Positions 1 to 5,195 of a DNA stretch of 5,195 nt are shown here, piece by piece. Position 1 is the stretch's first letter, and each line of letters begins with the position of its first letter. The DNA lies in NCBI GenBank assembly GCA_030450655.1, contig JAKDIE010000129.1, positions 1 to 5,195 of the forward strand, in the 5' to 3' direction. The notes below the pieces were generated by a model. It was not told the DNA's origin and made no database searches. It was given only the letters and a program-made list of their open reading frames with translations. The DNA is from Ruaniaceae bacterium (lineage in GTDB: Bacteria > Actinomycetota > Actinomycetes > Actinomycetales > Actinomycetaceae). Position numbers and translations under genes: made by a program.

Positions 1-1319
1 ATGCGGAAATCTGCCGCGTCCACGGCCGTGAAGCTCGGGTGATCGAGCACCGCGCGGTGGAACGGGATGGTGGTCTTGACGCCGTCGATCGCCAGTTCAA
101 TGAGGGCGCGCCGCGCCCGGCCCAGCGCCATTTCGCGGTTGGGACCGGTCACGATGAGTTTGGCGATCATCGAATCGAAGGCGCCGGATACTATCGAGGG
201 CGGCCGGATCCCCGCGTCCACCCGCACACCCGGGCCCATCGGCCAGGCGGCGCGCGTGATGGTCCCTGGGCTCGGGAGGAAGCGCATCGCCGGGTCTTCG
301 CCGTTGAGGCGGAACTCGAATGAGTGGCCGCGCACGGGCACGGAGTCGTAGCCGAGCTCCTCGCCTTCAGCAATACGGATCTGCTCGGCCACCAGGTCGA
401 GACCGGTGACCTCTTCGGTGACGGGGTGCTCCACCTGCAATCGTGTGTTGACCTCGAGGAACGAGATCGTCCCGTCCGCGCCGAGCAGGAACTCGCAGGT
501 TCCCGCACCCACGTACCCCGCGGTCCGCAGAATCGCCGTGGAGGCCTCCGTGAGGAGCGTCAGTTGGGCGCCGCTGAGGAAGGGCGCGGGCGCCTCTTCG
601 ACCAGCTTCTGGTGGCGGCGCTGCAGCGAGCAGTCACGGGTGGAGATGACGGCCACGTTGCCGTGGGAGTCCGCGAGGCATTGGGTCTCGATGTGCCGGG
701 GGCGATCGAGAAAGCGCTCCACGAAGCACTCCCCGCGGCCAAAGGCGGCAACCGCCTCACGCACGGCCGAGTCGAAGAGCTCGGGGACCTCCTCCAGGGT
801 GCGCGCCACCTTCAGCCCGCGCCCGCCACCGCCGAATGCCGCCTTGATCGCCACCGGCAGGCCATGTGCCTGGGCGAACGCGAGGACGTCGTCGGCGTTC
901 TTGACAGGATCCGGCGTGCCGGGAACGAGGGGCGCGCCCGCCTGCTGCGCGAGCTTGCGGGCCGAGACCTTGTCTCCGAGCGACTCGATCGCCTGAGGCG
1001 GAGGGCCGATCCAGATGATTCCGGCCTCGATGACGGCGCGCGCGAAGTCCGCGTTCTCCGAGAGGAAGCCGTAGCCGGGGTGGATCGCGTCCGCGCCCGC
1101 GCGTTCGGCGAGCGCGATCACAGCATCCCCGCGGAGATAGGACTCGGCGGCAGTTGTGCCACCGAGCGAGTACGCCTCATCGGCCATCTCCACGTGCAGT
1201 GCGTTGCGATCCGGTTCCGCGTAGATTGCCACCGATTCGATGCCGAGGTCCCGGCAGGTACGGATGATCCTGACGGCGATCTCACCGCGGTTCGCGATGA
1301 GTACCTTCGTGATAGGCAC
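1..1319 (-). CDS. Acyl-CoA carboxylase alpha subunit, biotin carboxylase domain (partial, 3' end off window)
   Basis: This chain carries out the ATP- and bicarbonate-dependent carboxylation of biotin, the first half-reaction of acetyl-/propionyl-CoA carboxylase in the cytoplasm. I translated it from a GTG at 1319: 439 complete codons are present, starting [20 protein letters not shown], the classic N-terminal biotin carboxylase motif. Seen in order: [10 protein letters not shown] (80-89), Lys117, the ATP-grasp glycine loop FGGGGRG (162-168) after Lys159, [11 protein letters not shown] (228-238), [14 protein letters not shown] (289-302) with Arg292, and FRLNGEDP (336-343) with Arg337. Residues matching the E. 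coli AccC active site (Lys159, Cys230, Lys238, Arg292) fall at nearly identical numbers, so the domain looks intact. Actinobacterial alpha chains are about 590-670 residues, so a C-terminal biotin carrier domain with a biotinylated Lys should lie to the left of the window; this is inferred. A stand-alone AccC of about 450 residues is the alternative. The GTG start is set by a good GAGGAGG seven bases upstream. Confidence 0.95.
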   Translation of the reverse strand, partial: MPITKVLIANRGEIAVRIIRTCRDLGIESVAIYAEPDRNALHVEMADEAYSLGGTTAAESYLRGDAVIALAERAGADAIHPGYGFLSENADFARAVIEAGIIWIGPPPQAIESLGDKVSARKLAQQAGAPLVPGTPDPVKNADDVLAFAQAHGLPVAIKAAFGGGGRGLKVARTLEEVPELFDSAVREAVAAFGRGECFVERFLDRPRHIETQCLADSHGNVAVISTRDCSLQRRHQKLVEEAPAPFLSGAQLTLLTEASTAILRTAGYVGAGTCEFLLGADGTISFLEVNTRLQVEHPVTEEVTGLDLVAEQIRIAEGEELGYDSVPVRGHSFEFRLNGEDPAMRFLPSPGTITRAAWPMGPGVRVDAGIRPPSIVSGAFDSMIAKLIVTGPNREMALGRARRALIELAIDGVKTTIPFHRAVLDHPSFTAVDAADFR

Positions 1320-1326
1320 GCGTGGG

Positions 1327-1333
1327 CCTCCTC
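1327..1333 (-). promoter_or_regulatory. Ribosome binding site of the alpha-subunit gene
   Basis: GAGGAGG on the minus strand lies seven bases before the GTG at 1319. It decides in favour of this non-ATG start. An ATG a little upstream (around 1346-1348) is out of frame with the biotin carboxylase and so is not the start. Confidence 0.8.
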
Positions 1334-1364
1334 GTTGCTCGTGGTCATCGTTAGCTGAATCCTC

Positions 1365-1370
1365 ACACTA
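1365..1370 (-). promoter_or_regulatory. Possible -10 box for the alpha-subunit gene
   Basis: TAGTGT on the minus strand fits the actinobacterial TANNNT -10 pattern and would give a leader of roughly 40 bases before the GTG at 1319. No recognisable -35 hexamer lies 16-19 bases upstream. A promoter must exist in this spacer if the terminator at 1475-1510 is efficient, but this exact assignment is tentative. Confidence 0.22.
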
Positions 1371-1474
1371 TCGACGTGACGGCCCCTGCCCGTATAGGCG
1401 AACGCTCAGCGTGCCGTGGCGACGATTGGCGATTGGCTACAACGAATGGGCCTCGCTGGGCGCGAGAAGGTGCG

Positions 1475-1510
1475 AAAAGAGGGGCCCCGGGCTATCGCCG
1501 GAGCCCCTCT
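1475..1510 (-). terminator. Intrinsic terminator of the substrate-binding protein gene
   Basis: Read on the minus strand, AGAGGGGC (1510-1503) pairs perfectly with GCCCCTCT (1485-1478). After one mismatch the stem continues with CCGG/CCGG (1501-1498 with 1490-1487) around a seven-base loop. The stem runs into TTTT (1478-1475; the first T is also the last stem base). This is a strong GC-rich hairpin with a U tract, 12 bases past the TGA of the gene ending at 1522. The other strand has no T tract after the stem, so it works in one direction and separates the transport gene from the alpha-subunit gene downstream. Confidence 0.85.
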
Positions 1511-1521
1511 CGTCTCAGGGA

Positions 1522-2832
1522 TTAGCCCTGCGGAACCTCACCGAACTGGGCATCGGTCCACACGGGGACGTTGTTCTCGTCGTACACGTACACACCAATC
1601 CACGCGCTGGACGGGTCGTTCGCCGCGTTGAACGGGCCAACGCCGGAGGACGCCTGGTAGATGATGTCCTCGCCGGCCGTCACGAGATCGGAGCACTCGA
1701 CCCAACCGGTGCACTCGGTGCCGCCGTTCGCGCCGGAAACCGCCGCCATGTTCTCGCCGATCGCCGTCGCATCCGGCGAACCGGCCTTCAGCGCGGCGAG
1801 CGCCACGAGCAGCGTGGCGTCGTAGGCCTCGGGCCCGTACGCGAAGCTGGTCAGGGTGCTACCCCACGCGCCGTTGAGACGCTCCTGGAAAGCGGCGTCC
1901 GGGAACGCGCCGGGAATGGTGCCCTTCGCGCCGGTGAGGACGCCCGCGTCGAAGTCTTCCGAGTAGTCGGCCGTGTTGCCGTCAACCAGGTAGATGTTCT
2001 CGGCGGCGAATCCCGATCCGATCAGTTCGGGGACGATGCTCACGGTCTGATCGAAGGCGATCAGCGCGATCGCGTCCGGGTTCGTGGCGAGGATCGCCTG
2101 CACCTCGGTGGAGAATCCTGGAGCGTTCGTGTCGAACTCCTGGCCCTGCTGGCCGTAGGTGATCGTGTTGCCTGCGCCTTCGACGACGTCCACAACCACG
2201 TCGCGAAGTGACGTGCCGTAGTCCTCGTTGAAGACGAGGATGCCGATGTTCTCGTGCCCGTCGGCCATCATCAGGTTCGCCAGAGCGTCACCCTGCACCG
2301 TGTCCGGCGGAGAGGTGCGGAAGAACAGCTCCGAGTACCCCGAGAGCGTGGTCGCCGTGTTCGCGGGCGAGATCATCAGCGTCCCGGAGTTCACCACGTC
2401 GTCGATCACATTCAGCGTCACACCCGATGAGGCCGCGCCAACGATCGCATCCACGCCCGCGTTCAGGAGCGTGGTGATCGACTGTGAGCCGATCTGCGGG
2501 TTATCCGTGTCCGAGGAGTCCTCGTGCTGCACCGCGACGTCCTGGCCAAAGAGACCTCCGGCCTCGTTGATCTCGTTGACGGCGAGGTCAACGCCGGCGA
2601 TCTCGGGCGGTCCGAGATAGGCGAGCGCGCCAGTGCTCGGCAGGAACGAACCGATGAACAGGGCATCGCCCGAAGGAGCGGGTGCGTCACCCCCGTCGCC
2701 GGAATCGCTCGTCTGGTCAGCTGTAGGCTCACCGTCGCCGTTCCCTTCGCTCGCGCCTGAGCAGGCTGCGAGTGCGAGTGTTGCGGCCGCCGCGAGTGCG
2801 ACTGTCCGTGCAAGGGCATTTCGACGTGTCAT
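1522..2832 (-). CDS. ABC transporter substrate-binding lipoprotein, branched-chain amino acid (LivJ/LivK-like) class
   Basis: This is a 436-residue extracytoplasmic solute-binding protein that should be tethered to the outer face of the membrane and deliver a ligand to an ABC permease. The N terminus (MTRRNALARTVALAAAATLALAAC) is a lipoprotein signal: basic start, alanine-rich core and lipobox LAAC with the lipidated Cys24. A Gly/Ser/Asp/Glu-rich linker follows to about residue 55. The rest matches the type I periplasmic-binding fold of the Peripla_BP_6 family: GSFLPSTGALAYLG (61-74), AGVDLAVNEINEAGG (79-93), a Gly/Ser ligand loop GAASSG (132-137), SPANT (155-159) and FNEDYGTS (201-208). Cys374 and Cys380 probably form a disulfide, as they would lie outside the membrane. 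The ligand (branched-chain amino acid, amide, urea or similar) cannot be read from the sequence. An ATG 33 bases upstream is in frame, but the start at 2832 has the Shine-Dalgarno sequence and a normal signal peptide. No permease or ATPase genes are adjacent. Confidence 0.93.
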   Translation of the reverse strand: MTRRNALARTVALAAAATLALAACSGASEGNGDGEPTADQTSDSGDGGDAPAPSGDALFIGSFLPSTGALAYLGPPEIAGVDLAVNEINEAGGLFGQDVAVQHEDSSDTDNPQIGSQSITTLLNAGVDAIVGAASSGVTLNVIDDVVNSGTLMISPANTATTLSGYSELFFRTSPPDTVQGDALANLMMADGHENIGILVFNEDYGTSLRDVVVDVVEGAGNTITYGQQGQEFDTNAPGFSTEVQAILATNPDAIALIAFDQTVSIVPELIGSGFAAENIYLVDGNTADYSEDFDAGVLTGAKGTIPGAFPDAAFQERLNGAWGSTLTSFAYGPEAYDATLLVALAALKAGSPDATAIGENMAAVSGANGGTECTGWVECSDLVTAGEDIIYQASSGVGPFNAANDPSSAWIGVYVYDENNVPVWTDAQFGEVPQG

Positions 2833-2837
2833 GTGTT

Positions 2838-2844
2838 TCCTTCC
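2838..2844 (-). promoter_or_regulatory. Ribosome binding site of the substrate-binding protein gene
   Basis: GGAAGGA on the minus strand ends five bases before the ATG at 2832. This places the start there rather than at the in-frame ATG at 2865, which has no such sequence and would put a charged extension in front of the signal peptide. Confidence 0.7.
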
Positions 2845-2897
2845 ATCCGTGCGGGCGCGGCCCACTCGAGCGAGTTGGTTGGGGAAGGCCCCCGAGT

Positions 2898-2908
2898 TTC
2901 ACAGTGAA
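2898..2908. promoter_or_regulatory. Perfect palindrome TTCAC-A-GTGAA, possible operator
   Basis: Five-base arms around one base sit just downstream of the candidate -10 (2911-2916), near the predicted transcription start of the substrate-binding protein gene. A repressor bound here would block initiation. The word GTTTCAC recurs at 2923-2929. The repeat is short and could be chance. Confidence 0.3.
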
Positions 2909-2910
2909 CG

Positions 2911-2940
2911 TACCTAAAGGACGTTTCACCGATTGGTCAC
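2911..2940 (-). promoter_or_regulatory. Candidate promoter of the substrate-binding protein gene
   Basis: On the minus strand, GTGACC (2940-2935; four of six matches to TTGACA) is followed 18 bases later by TAGGTA (2916-2911), a TAG-type -10 common in actinobacteria though not a full TANNNT. Transcription would begin near 2904, giving a leader of about 70 bases. The alternative -35 TTGTCA (2951-2946; five of six) has only a poor -10 (TGAAAC) at 17 bases. Confidence 0.35.
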
Positions 2941-2949
2941 CAGTGTGAC
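2936..2949. promoter_or_regulatory. Inverted repeat GTCAC-N4-GTGAC overlapping the -35 region, possible operator
   Basis: GTCAC (2936-2940) and GTGAC (2945-2949) form a dyad with a four-base spacer (CAGT) over the candidate -35 of the minus-strand gene. The size and dyad form would suit a TetR- or GntR-type regulator, but no specific family consensus is recognised. Confidence 0.3.
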
Positions 2950-2973
2950 AAGCGCGTGTGCGGAGGGCGCGAG

Positions 2974-2991
2974 GTGGGACCTTTGTCCCAC
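2974..2991. promoter_or_regulatory. DosR/DevR-box-like palindrome
   Basis: GTGGGACCTTTGTCCCAC has seven-base perfect arms and a four-base spacer. The known mycobacterial DosR (DevR) box has the core GGGAC-N4-GTCCC with T-rich spacer positions; this site keeps the whole core and differs from the usual GGGACTTNNGNCCC form at one spacer base (C for T). Its centre is about 78 bases upstream of the predicted start of the substrate-binding protein transcript and about 200 bases from the beta-subunit start, so it would suit activation of the former. No regulator gene lies in the window, and another LuxR/NarL-type regulator could own the site. Confidence 0.4.
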
Positions 2992-3102
2992 ATGTTGGTC
3001 ATTACGATTTCATAACGCCGCGGTGGCACGCCGGTCAATGGCAGGCAAAATGCGCCGAGAGATTCGCGGACGCGCGCCGTGATTTCTCGTTCGGACTTGT
3101 AG

Positions 3103-3129
3103 ATGCCCCACAAGGATGAGGGCATTTTT
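3103..3129 (+). terminator. Terminator-like hairpin upstream of the beta-subunit gene
   Basis: ATGCCC (3103-3108) pairs with GGGCAT (3120-3125) across an 11-base loop, and the stem runs into TTTT (3126-3129). The stem is only six pairs, weaker than the terminator at 1475-1510. It would stop plus-strand readthrough before the beta-subunit promoter, or act as an attenuator if transcription starts further upstream. Confidence 0.35.
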
Positions 3130-3168
3130 CGACGCCCGGCGGCGTGTCAGTTAGCGGGCTCCACTACG

Positions 3169-3174
3169 TAGCCT
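3169..3174 (+). promoter_or_regulatory. Candidate -10 box for leaderless transcription of the beta-subunit gene
   Basis: TAGCCT fits TANNNT, and exactly seven bases separate it from the ATG at 3182, the usual -10 to +1 distance. A weak -35 (GTGTCA, 3144-3149; four of six, 19-base spacer) is possible. No Shine-Dalgarno sequence precedes the ATG, which supports a transcript that begins at or next to the start codon. Confidence 0.4.
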
Positions 3175-3181
3175 GAAACGG

Positions 3182-4756
3182 ATGAGTACAAACGCCGCCG
3201 CAGAACGCCGCGCTGATCTCGCTTCGCGCATCGCCGAACTCGAATCCGCGGAAGCGAGCGCCCAGGAGCGCCAGGCCGCACGCGGCAAGCGTTCGGCCCG
3301 CGAGCGAGTCACGGGACTCCTGGATGAGGGCTCCTTCGTGGAACTCGATGCGTTCGCCACCCATCGCGCCACATCCTTTGGCATCGATAAGCGCCACCCG
3401 CTCGGCGACGGCGTCGTGGCGGGCTTTGGCACGATCGATGGCCGCCAGGTATGCATCTATTCGCAGGATTTCTCCGCTTTCGGTGGCTCCCTCGGCGAGG
3501 TGCACGGCCAGAAGATCACCAAGGTCATGGATCTCGCGCTCAACACGGGCGTTCCCCTCATCGGCATCTCCGACGGCGGCGGTGCGCGCATCCAGGAGGG
3601 CGTTGCCGCGCTCACCCAGTTTGCCGAGATCTTCCGCCGGAACGTCGCCGCCTCGGGCGTGATCCCCCAGATTTCGTTGATCATGGGACCCTCAGCGGGC
3701 GGCGCGGTGTACTCCCCAGCCCTCACGGACGTCGTCGTCATGGTCAAGGGAACCTCGAACATGTTCATCACCGGTCCGGACGTGATCCGCGCGGTGACGG
3801 GCGAGGATGTGGGTTTCGAGGAACTCGGGGGCGCCTCGGCGCATTCGCAGCGTTCCGGCGTGGCGCATTATGCGGCTGAGGACGAGGACGATGCTTTCGA
3901 CTATGTGCATTCGCTTCTCACCTATCTGCCATCGAACAACCTCTCGGACCCGCCGATCTTCCCGGTGGACGTGGAGATGGAGATCACCGAGAGCGATCTG
4001 GAGTTGAATGACCTCGTCCCCGATTCGGATGCGCAGGCCTATGACATGCGCACCGTCATGGAGGCTGTCCTCGATGATTCCACCTTCCTCGAGTTGCAGT
4101 CCGAATGGGCCGGCAACATCCTCACCGCGTTCGGCAACGTGGCGGGCTTCCCCGTGGGGATCGTGGCCAACCAGCCGCTCGTGAAGGCCGGGACCCTTGA
4201 CATCGACGCGTCAGAGAAGGCCGCGCGGTTCGTACGCACCTGCGACGCCTTCAACATCCCGGTCCTCACGCTCGTGGACGTGCCAGGATTCATGCCCGGC
4301 ACCGAGCAGGAGTGGAACGGGATCATTCGCCGCGGCGCCAAGCTGATCTACGCCTACGCCGAGGCAACCGTGCCGCTGGTCACGCTCATCACACGCAAGG
4401 CCTACGGCGGCGCGTACATCGTGATGGGCTCGAAGAAGCTCGGCGCGGATATTAACCTCGCCTGGCCCACCGCCCAGATCGCCGTGATGGGTTCTTCGGG
4501 CGCCGTGGAGATCCTGCACCGCGGCGCACTCAAGGCCACTGGCGCCGCCGGTGGAGACGTGGACGCCGAGCGGCAGCGCCTCATCTCCGAGTATGAGGAT
4601 GCTCTGATCAACCCATGGGACGCCGCGTCCCGCGGGTACGTTGACGCCGTCATCGAACCGGCCGCCACGCGCGTCCAGATTGTCCAGGCCCTGCGGGCAC
4701 TTCGCACGAAGCGCTCCTCGGCTCCCACCAAGAGACACGGGAACATACCGCTATGA
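3182..4756 (+). CDS. Acyl-CoA carboxylase carboxyltransferase beta subunit (AccD/PccB type)
   Basis: This 524-residue chain transfers the carboxyl group from carboxybiotin to an acyl-CoA, making malonyl-CoA (from acetyl-CoA) or methylmalonyl-CoA (from propionyl-CoA) in the cytoplasm. The length is normal for actinobacterial AccD/PccB, which form hexamers. Two crotonase-like halves are visible: the N-terminal one with [10 protein letters not shown] (131-140) and the oxyanion motif [12 protein letters not shown] (169-180; Gly173-Gly174), the C-terminal one with [41 protein letters not shown] and [13 protein letters not shown] carrying the second oxyanion pair Gly410-Ala411. The tail ends KRHGNIPL, a hallmark of the family. 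Ile413 aligns with residue 422 of S. coelicolor PccB (Asp) and AccB (Ile), which sets acyl-chain choice; Ile suggests acetyl-CoA is accepted. An in-frame TAG at 3152-3154 with no ATG, GTG or TTG after it makes 3182 the earliest start. There is no clear ribosome binding site. The partner alpha chain is probably the gene ending at 1319. Confidence 0.96.
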   Translation: MSTNAAAERRADLASRIAELESAEASAQERQAARGKRSARERVTGLLDEGSFVELDAFATHRATSFGIDKRHPLGDGVVAGFGTIDGRQVCIYSQDFSAFGGSLGEVHGQKITKVMDLALNTGVPLIGISDGGGARIQEGVAALTQFAEIFRRNVAASGVIPQISLIMGPSAGGAVYSPALTDVVVMVKGTSNMFITGPDVIRAVTGEDVGFEELGGASAHSQRSGVAHYAAEDEDDAFDYVHSLLTYLPSNNLSDPPIFPVDVEMEITESDLELNDLVPDSDAQAYDMRTVMEAVLDDSTFLELQSEWAGNILTAFGNVAGFPVGIVANQPLVKAGTLDIDASEKAARFVRTCDAFNIPVLTLVDVPGFMPGTEQEWNGIIRRGAKLIYAYAEATVPLVTLITRKAYGGAYIVMGSKKLGADINLAWPTAQIAVMGSSGAVEILHRGALKATGAAGGDVDAERQRLISEYEDALINPWDAASRGYVDAVIEPAATRVQIVQALRALRTKRSSAPTKRHGNIPL

Positions 4757-4986
4757 CCGCACTGCACGAACGTCCCACGCTCGCGGGAACTCCGTTGGAG
4801 GGCCTGCGCGTCATCTCCGGCAAGGCCAATGATGACGAACTCGCCGCGATTCTTGCCGTCACCCTCATGGAGGGCAGCGTCCCTGAGGAGGACGAACCGG
4901 CAGCGAAGCCTACGGAGTGGATGCGGCGCGCCCGCCTCGGAGTGCGCGGCTCGCAGCCCAGCTGGCGCTGGTCACGCCACCCGTAA
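4753..4986 (+). CDS. Acyl-CoA carboxylase epsilon subunit
   Basis: This 77-residue protein belongs to the small actinobacterial subunit family that binds the beta chain and raises activity of the alpha-beta complex. Visible marks are [21 protein letters not shown] (residues 15-35), matching the family's LRV.xG.xxxxELAAL pattern, an acidic linker (PEEDEP, 44-49), Trp56 with MRRAR (57-61), and a C-terminal WRW (71-73). It starts at an ATG that overlaps the beta-subunit stop (ATGA), so translation is probably coupled; only a weak GGGAA precedes it. The family is short and poorly conserved, but position and motifs agree. Its 3' end overlaps the convergent maf gene by 15 bases. Confidence 0.88.
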   Translation: MTALHERPTLAGTPLEGLRVISGKANDDELAAILAVTLMEGSVPEEDEPAAKPTEWMRRARLGVRGSQPSWRWSRHP

Positions 4987-5195
4987 CTCGTGGATCTGGA
5001 CGCCGCGCCGCAGGAGCAACTCGCGAAACAGCGGCAGCGATAGTCCCACCACCCCGTGGTGATCGCCCTCGATCCCCGTCACATATGCACCGCCCAGCCC
5101 GTCGATCGTGAACGCGCCGGCCACTCGCAGCGGTTCGCCCGTGGCCACGTACGCCACGATCTCGGCATCCGAGAGATCGGCGAAATGCACCACCG
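4972..5195 (-). CDS. maf: Maf-like nucleoside triphosphate pyrophosphatase, C-terminal part (5' end off window)
   Basis: The last 74 or so residues of a Maf/Ham1-superfamily protein are present, entering at the right edge and ending with TGA at 4972-4974. Recognisable pieces are VHFADLSDAEIVAYVATGEPLRVAGAFTIDGLGGAYVTGIEGDHHGVVGLSLPLFRELL, in which GEPLxxAGAF, DGLGG and the VVGLSLP helix are family features. Maf proteins hydrolyse non-canonical or modified (d)NTPs, or dTTP/UTP in the YhdE type, to monophosphates, and are linked to septum control in some bacteria. The N-terminal SxR substrate loop is not in the window, so the subtype cannot be judged. In many actinobacteria maf follows the beta and epsilon carboxylase genes on the same strand; here it converges on them. 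Confidence 0.9.
   Translation of the reverse strand, partial: VVHFADLSDAEIVAYVATGEPLRVAGAFTIDGLGGAYVTGIEGDHHGVVGLSLPLFRELLLRRGVQIHELRVA

Larger units (their letters stand above)
2833..3181. other. Divergent intergenic region between the transport gene and the beta-subunit gene
   Basis: This 349-base stretch carries no convincing gene. The only longer reading frame (2937-3125, minus) lacks a ribosome binding site and resembles nothing. The region must hold the promoters for both divergent genes. It contains several short inverted repeats (2864-2875, 2898-2908, 2936-2949, 2974-2991) and a terminator-like hairpin (3103-3129). The repeats cluster on the side of the minus-strand gene, so most control probably concerns the substrate-binding protein; that is inference. 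Confidence 0.7.

Noticed and set aside
324..1358. Long plus-strand open frame of 344 codons
   Set aside because: It lies antisense to the clearly identified biotin carboxylase; its translation is Arg-, Gly- and Asp-rich with no family resemblance, as expected from a high-GC shadow frame.
1118..1366. Minus-strand frame beginning at an ATG upstream of the alpha-subunit GTG, considered as an alternative start or frameshift
   Set aside because: It is out of frame with the biotin carboxylase; the GTG at 1319 has the better ribosome binding site and yields the intact conserved N terminus, so no frameshift is needed.
1240..2211. Plus-strand open frame of 323 codons spanning the terminator and the 3' half of the transport gene
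   Set aside because: It crosses two real minus-strand genes and a terminator, has low-complexity Arg/Val/Gly composition and no recognisable domain.
2864..2892. Small inverted repeats ACTCG-AG-CGAGT and GGGG-N4-CCCC in the transport-gene leader
   Set aside because: Arms are only four or five bases in GC-rich sequence, with no match to a known element and no clear placement over the ribosome binding site.
2937..3125. Minus-strand 62-codon frame in the divergent spacer
   Set aside because: There is no ribosome binding site before its ATG, it spans the palindromes, and the peptide shows no signal, membrane segment or known motif.
3103..3171. Possible 22-residue leader peptide (MPHKDEGIFRR...) before the beta-subunit gene
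   Set aside because: No Shine-Dalgarno sequence, no run of regulatory codons, and its ATG lies inside the hairpin stem; nothing supports translation.
3182..4756. Interpretation as methylmalonyl-CoA decarboxylase or methylcrotonyl-CoA carboxylase beta chain
   Set aside because: The KRHGNIPL tail, the actinobacterial AccD/PccB sequence pattern and the coupled epsilon gene fit an acetyl-/propionyl-CoA carboxylase beta chain better.

Overview
This window reads as a piece of chromosome from a high-GC Gram-positive bacterium (Actinomycetota). The evidence is the strong G/C bias at third codon positions, an actinobacterial-type acyl-CoA carboxylase (separate biotin-carboxylase alpha chain, AccD/PccB-type beta chain and a tiny epsilon subunit) and the adjacent maf gene, a neighbourhood typical of that phylum. 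The genus cannot be fixed from the sequence alone.

Layout: (1) 1-1319, minus strand: 5' part of the alpha-subunit gene, covering almost the whole biotin carboxylase domain; the gene runs off the left edge before the biotin-carrier domain. (2) 1320-1521: short spacer with the alpha-gene ribosome binding site and a strong intrinsic terminator for the next gene. (3) 1522-2832, minus strand: a lipoprotein substrate-binding protein of the branched-chain amino acid (LivJ/LivK-like) ABC transporter class, with its own terminator and no transporter partners in view. (4) 2833-3181: a 349-base divergent intergenic region holding several inverted repeats, including one that closely matches the DosR/DevR box. 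(5) 3182-4756, plus strand: carboxyltransferase beta subunit. (6) 4753-4986, plus strand: epsilon subunit, coupled by an ATGA overlap. (7) 4972-5195, minus strand: 3' end of maf, converging on the epsilon gene with a 15-base overlap.

Functionally, the alpha, beta and epsilon genes together should encode an acyl-CoA carboxylase that makes malonyl-CoA and/or methylmalonyl-CoA for lipid synthesis. The beta chain has Ile at the position that is Asp in the propionyl-specific PccB of Streptomyces coelicolor, which points to acetyl-CoA being accepted. The substrate-binding protein is an apparently independent transcription unit placed between the two halves of the carboxylase locus.

I found no mobile element, CRISPR array, RNA gene or clearly novel system. 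The most interesting material is regulatory: the palindromes in the divergent spacer, the apparently leaderless start of the beta gene, and a terminator-like hairpin just upstream of it.
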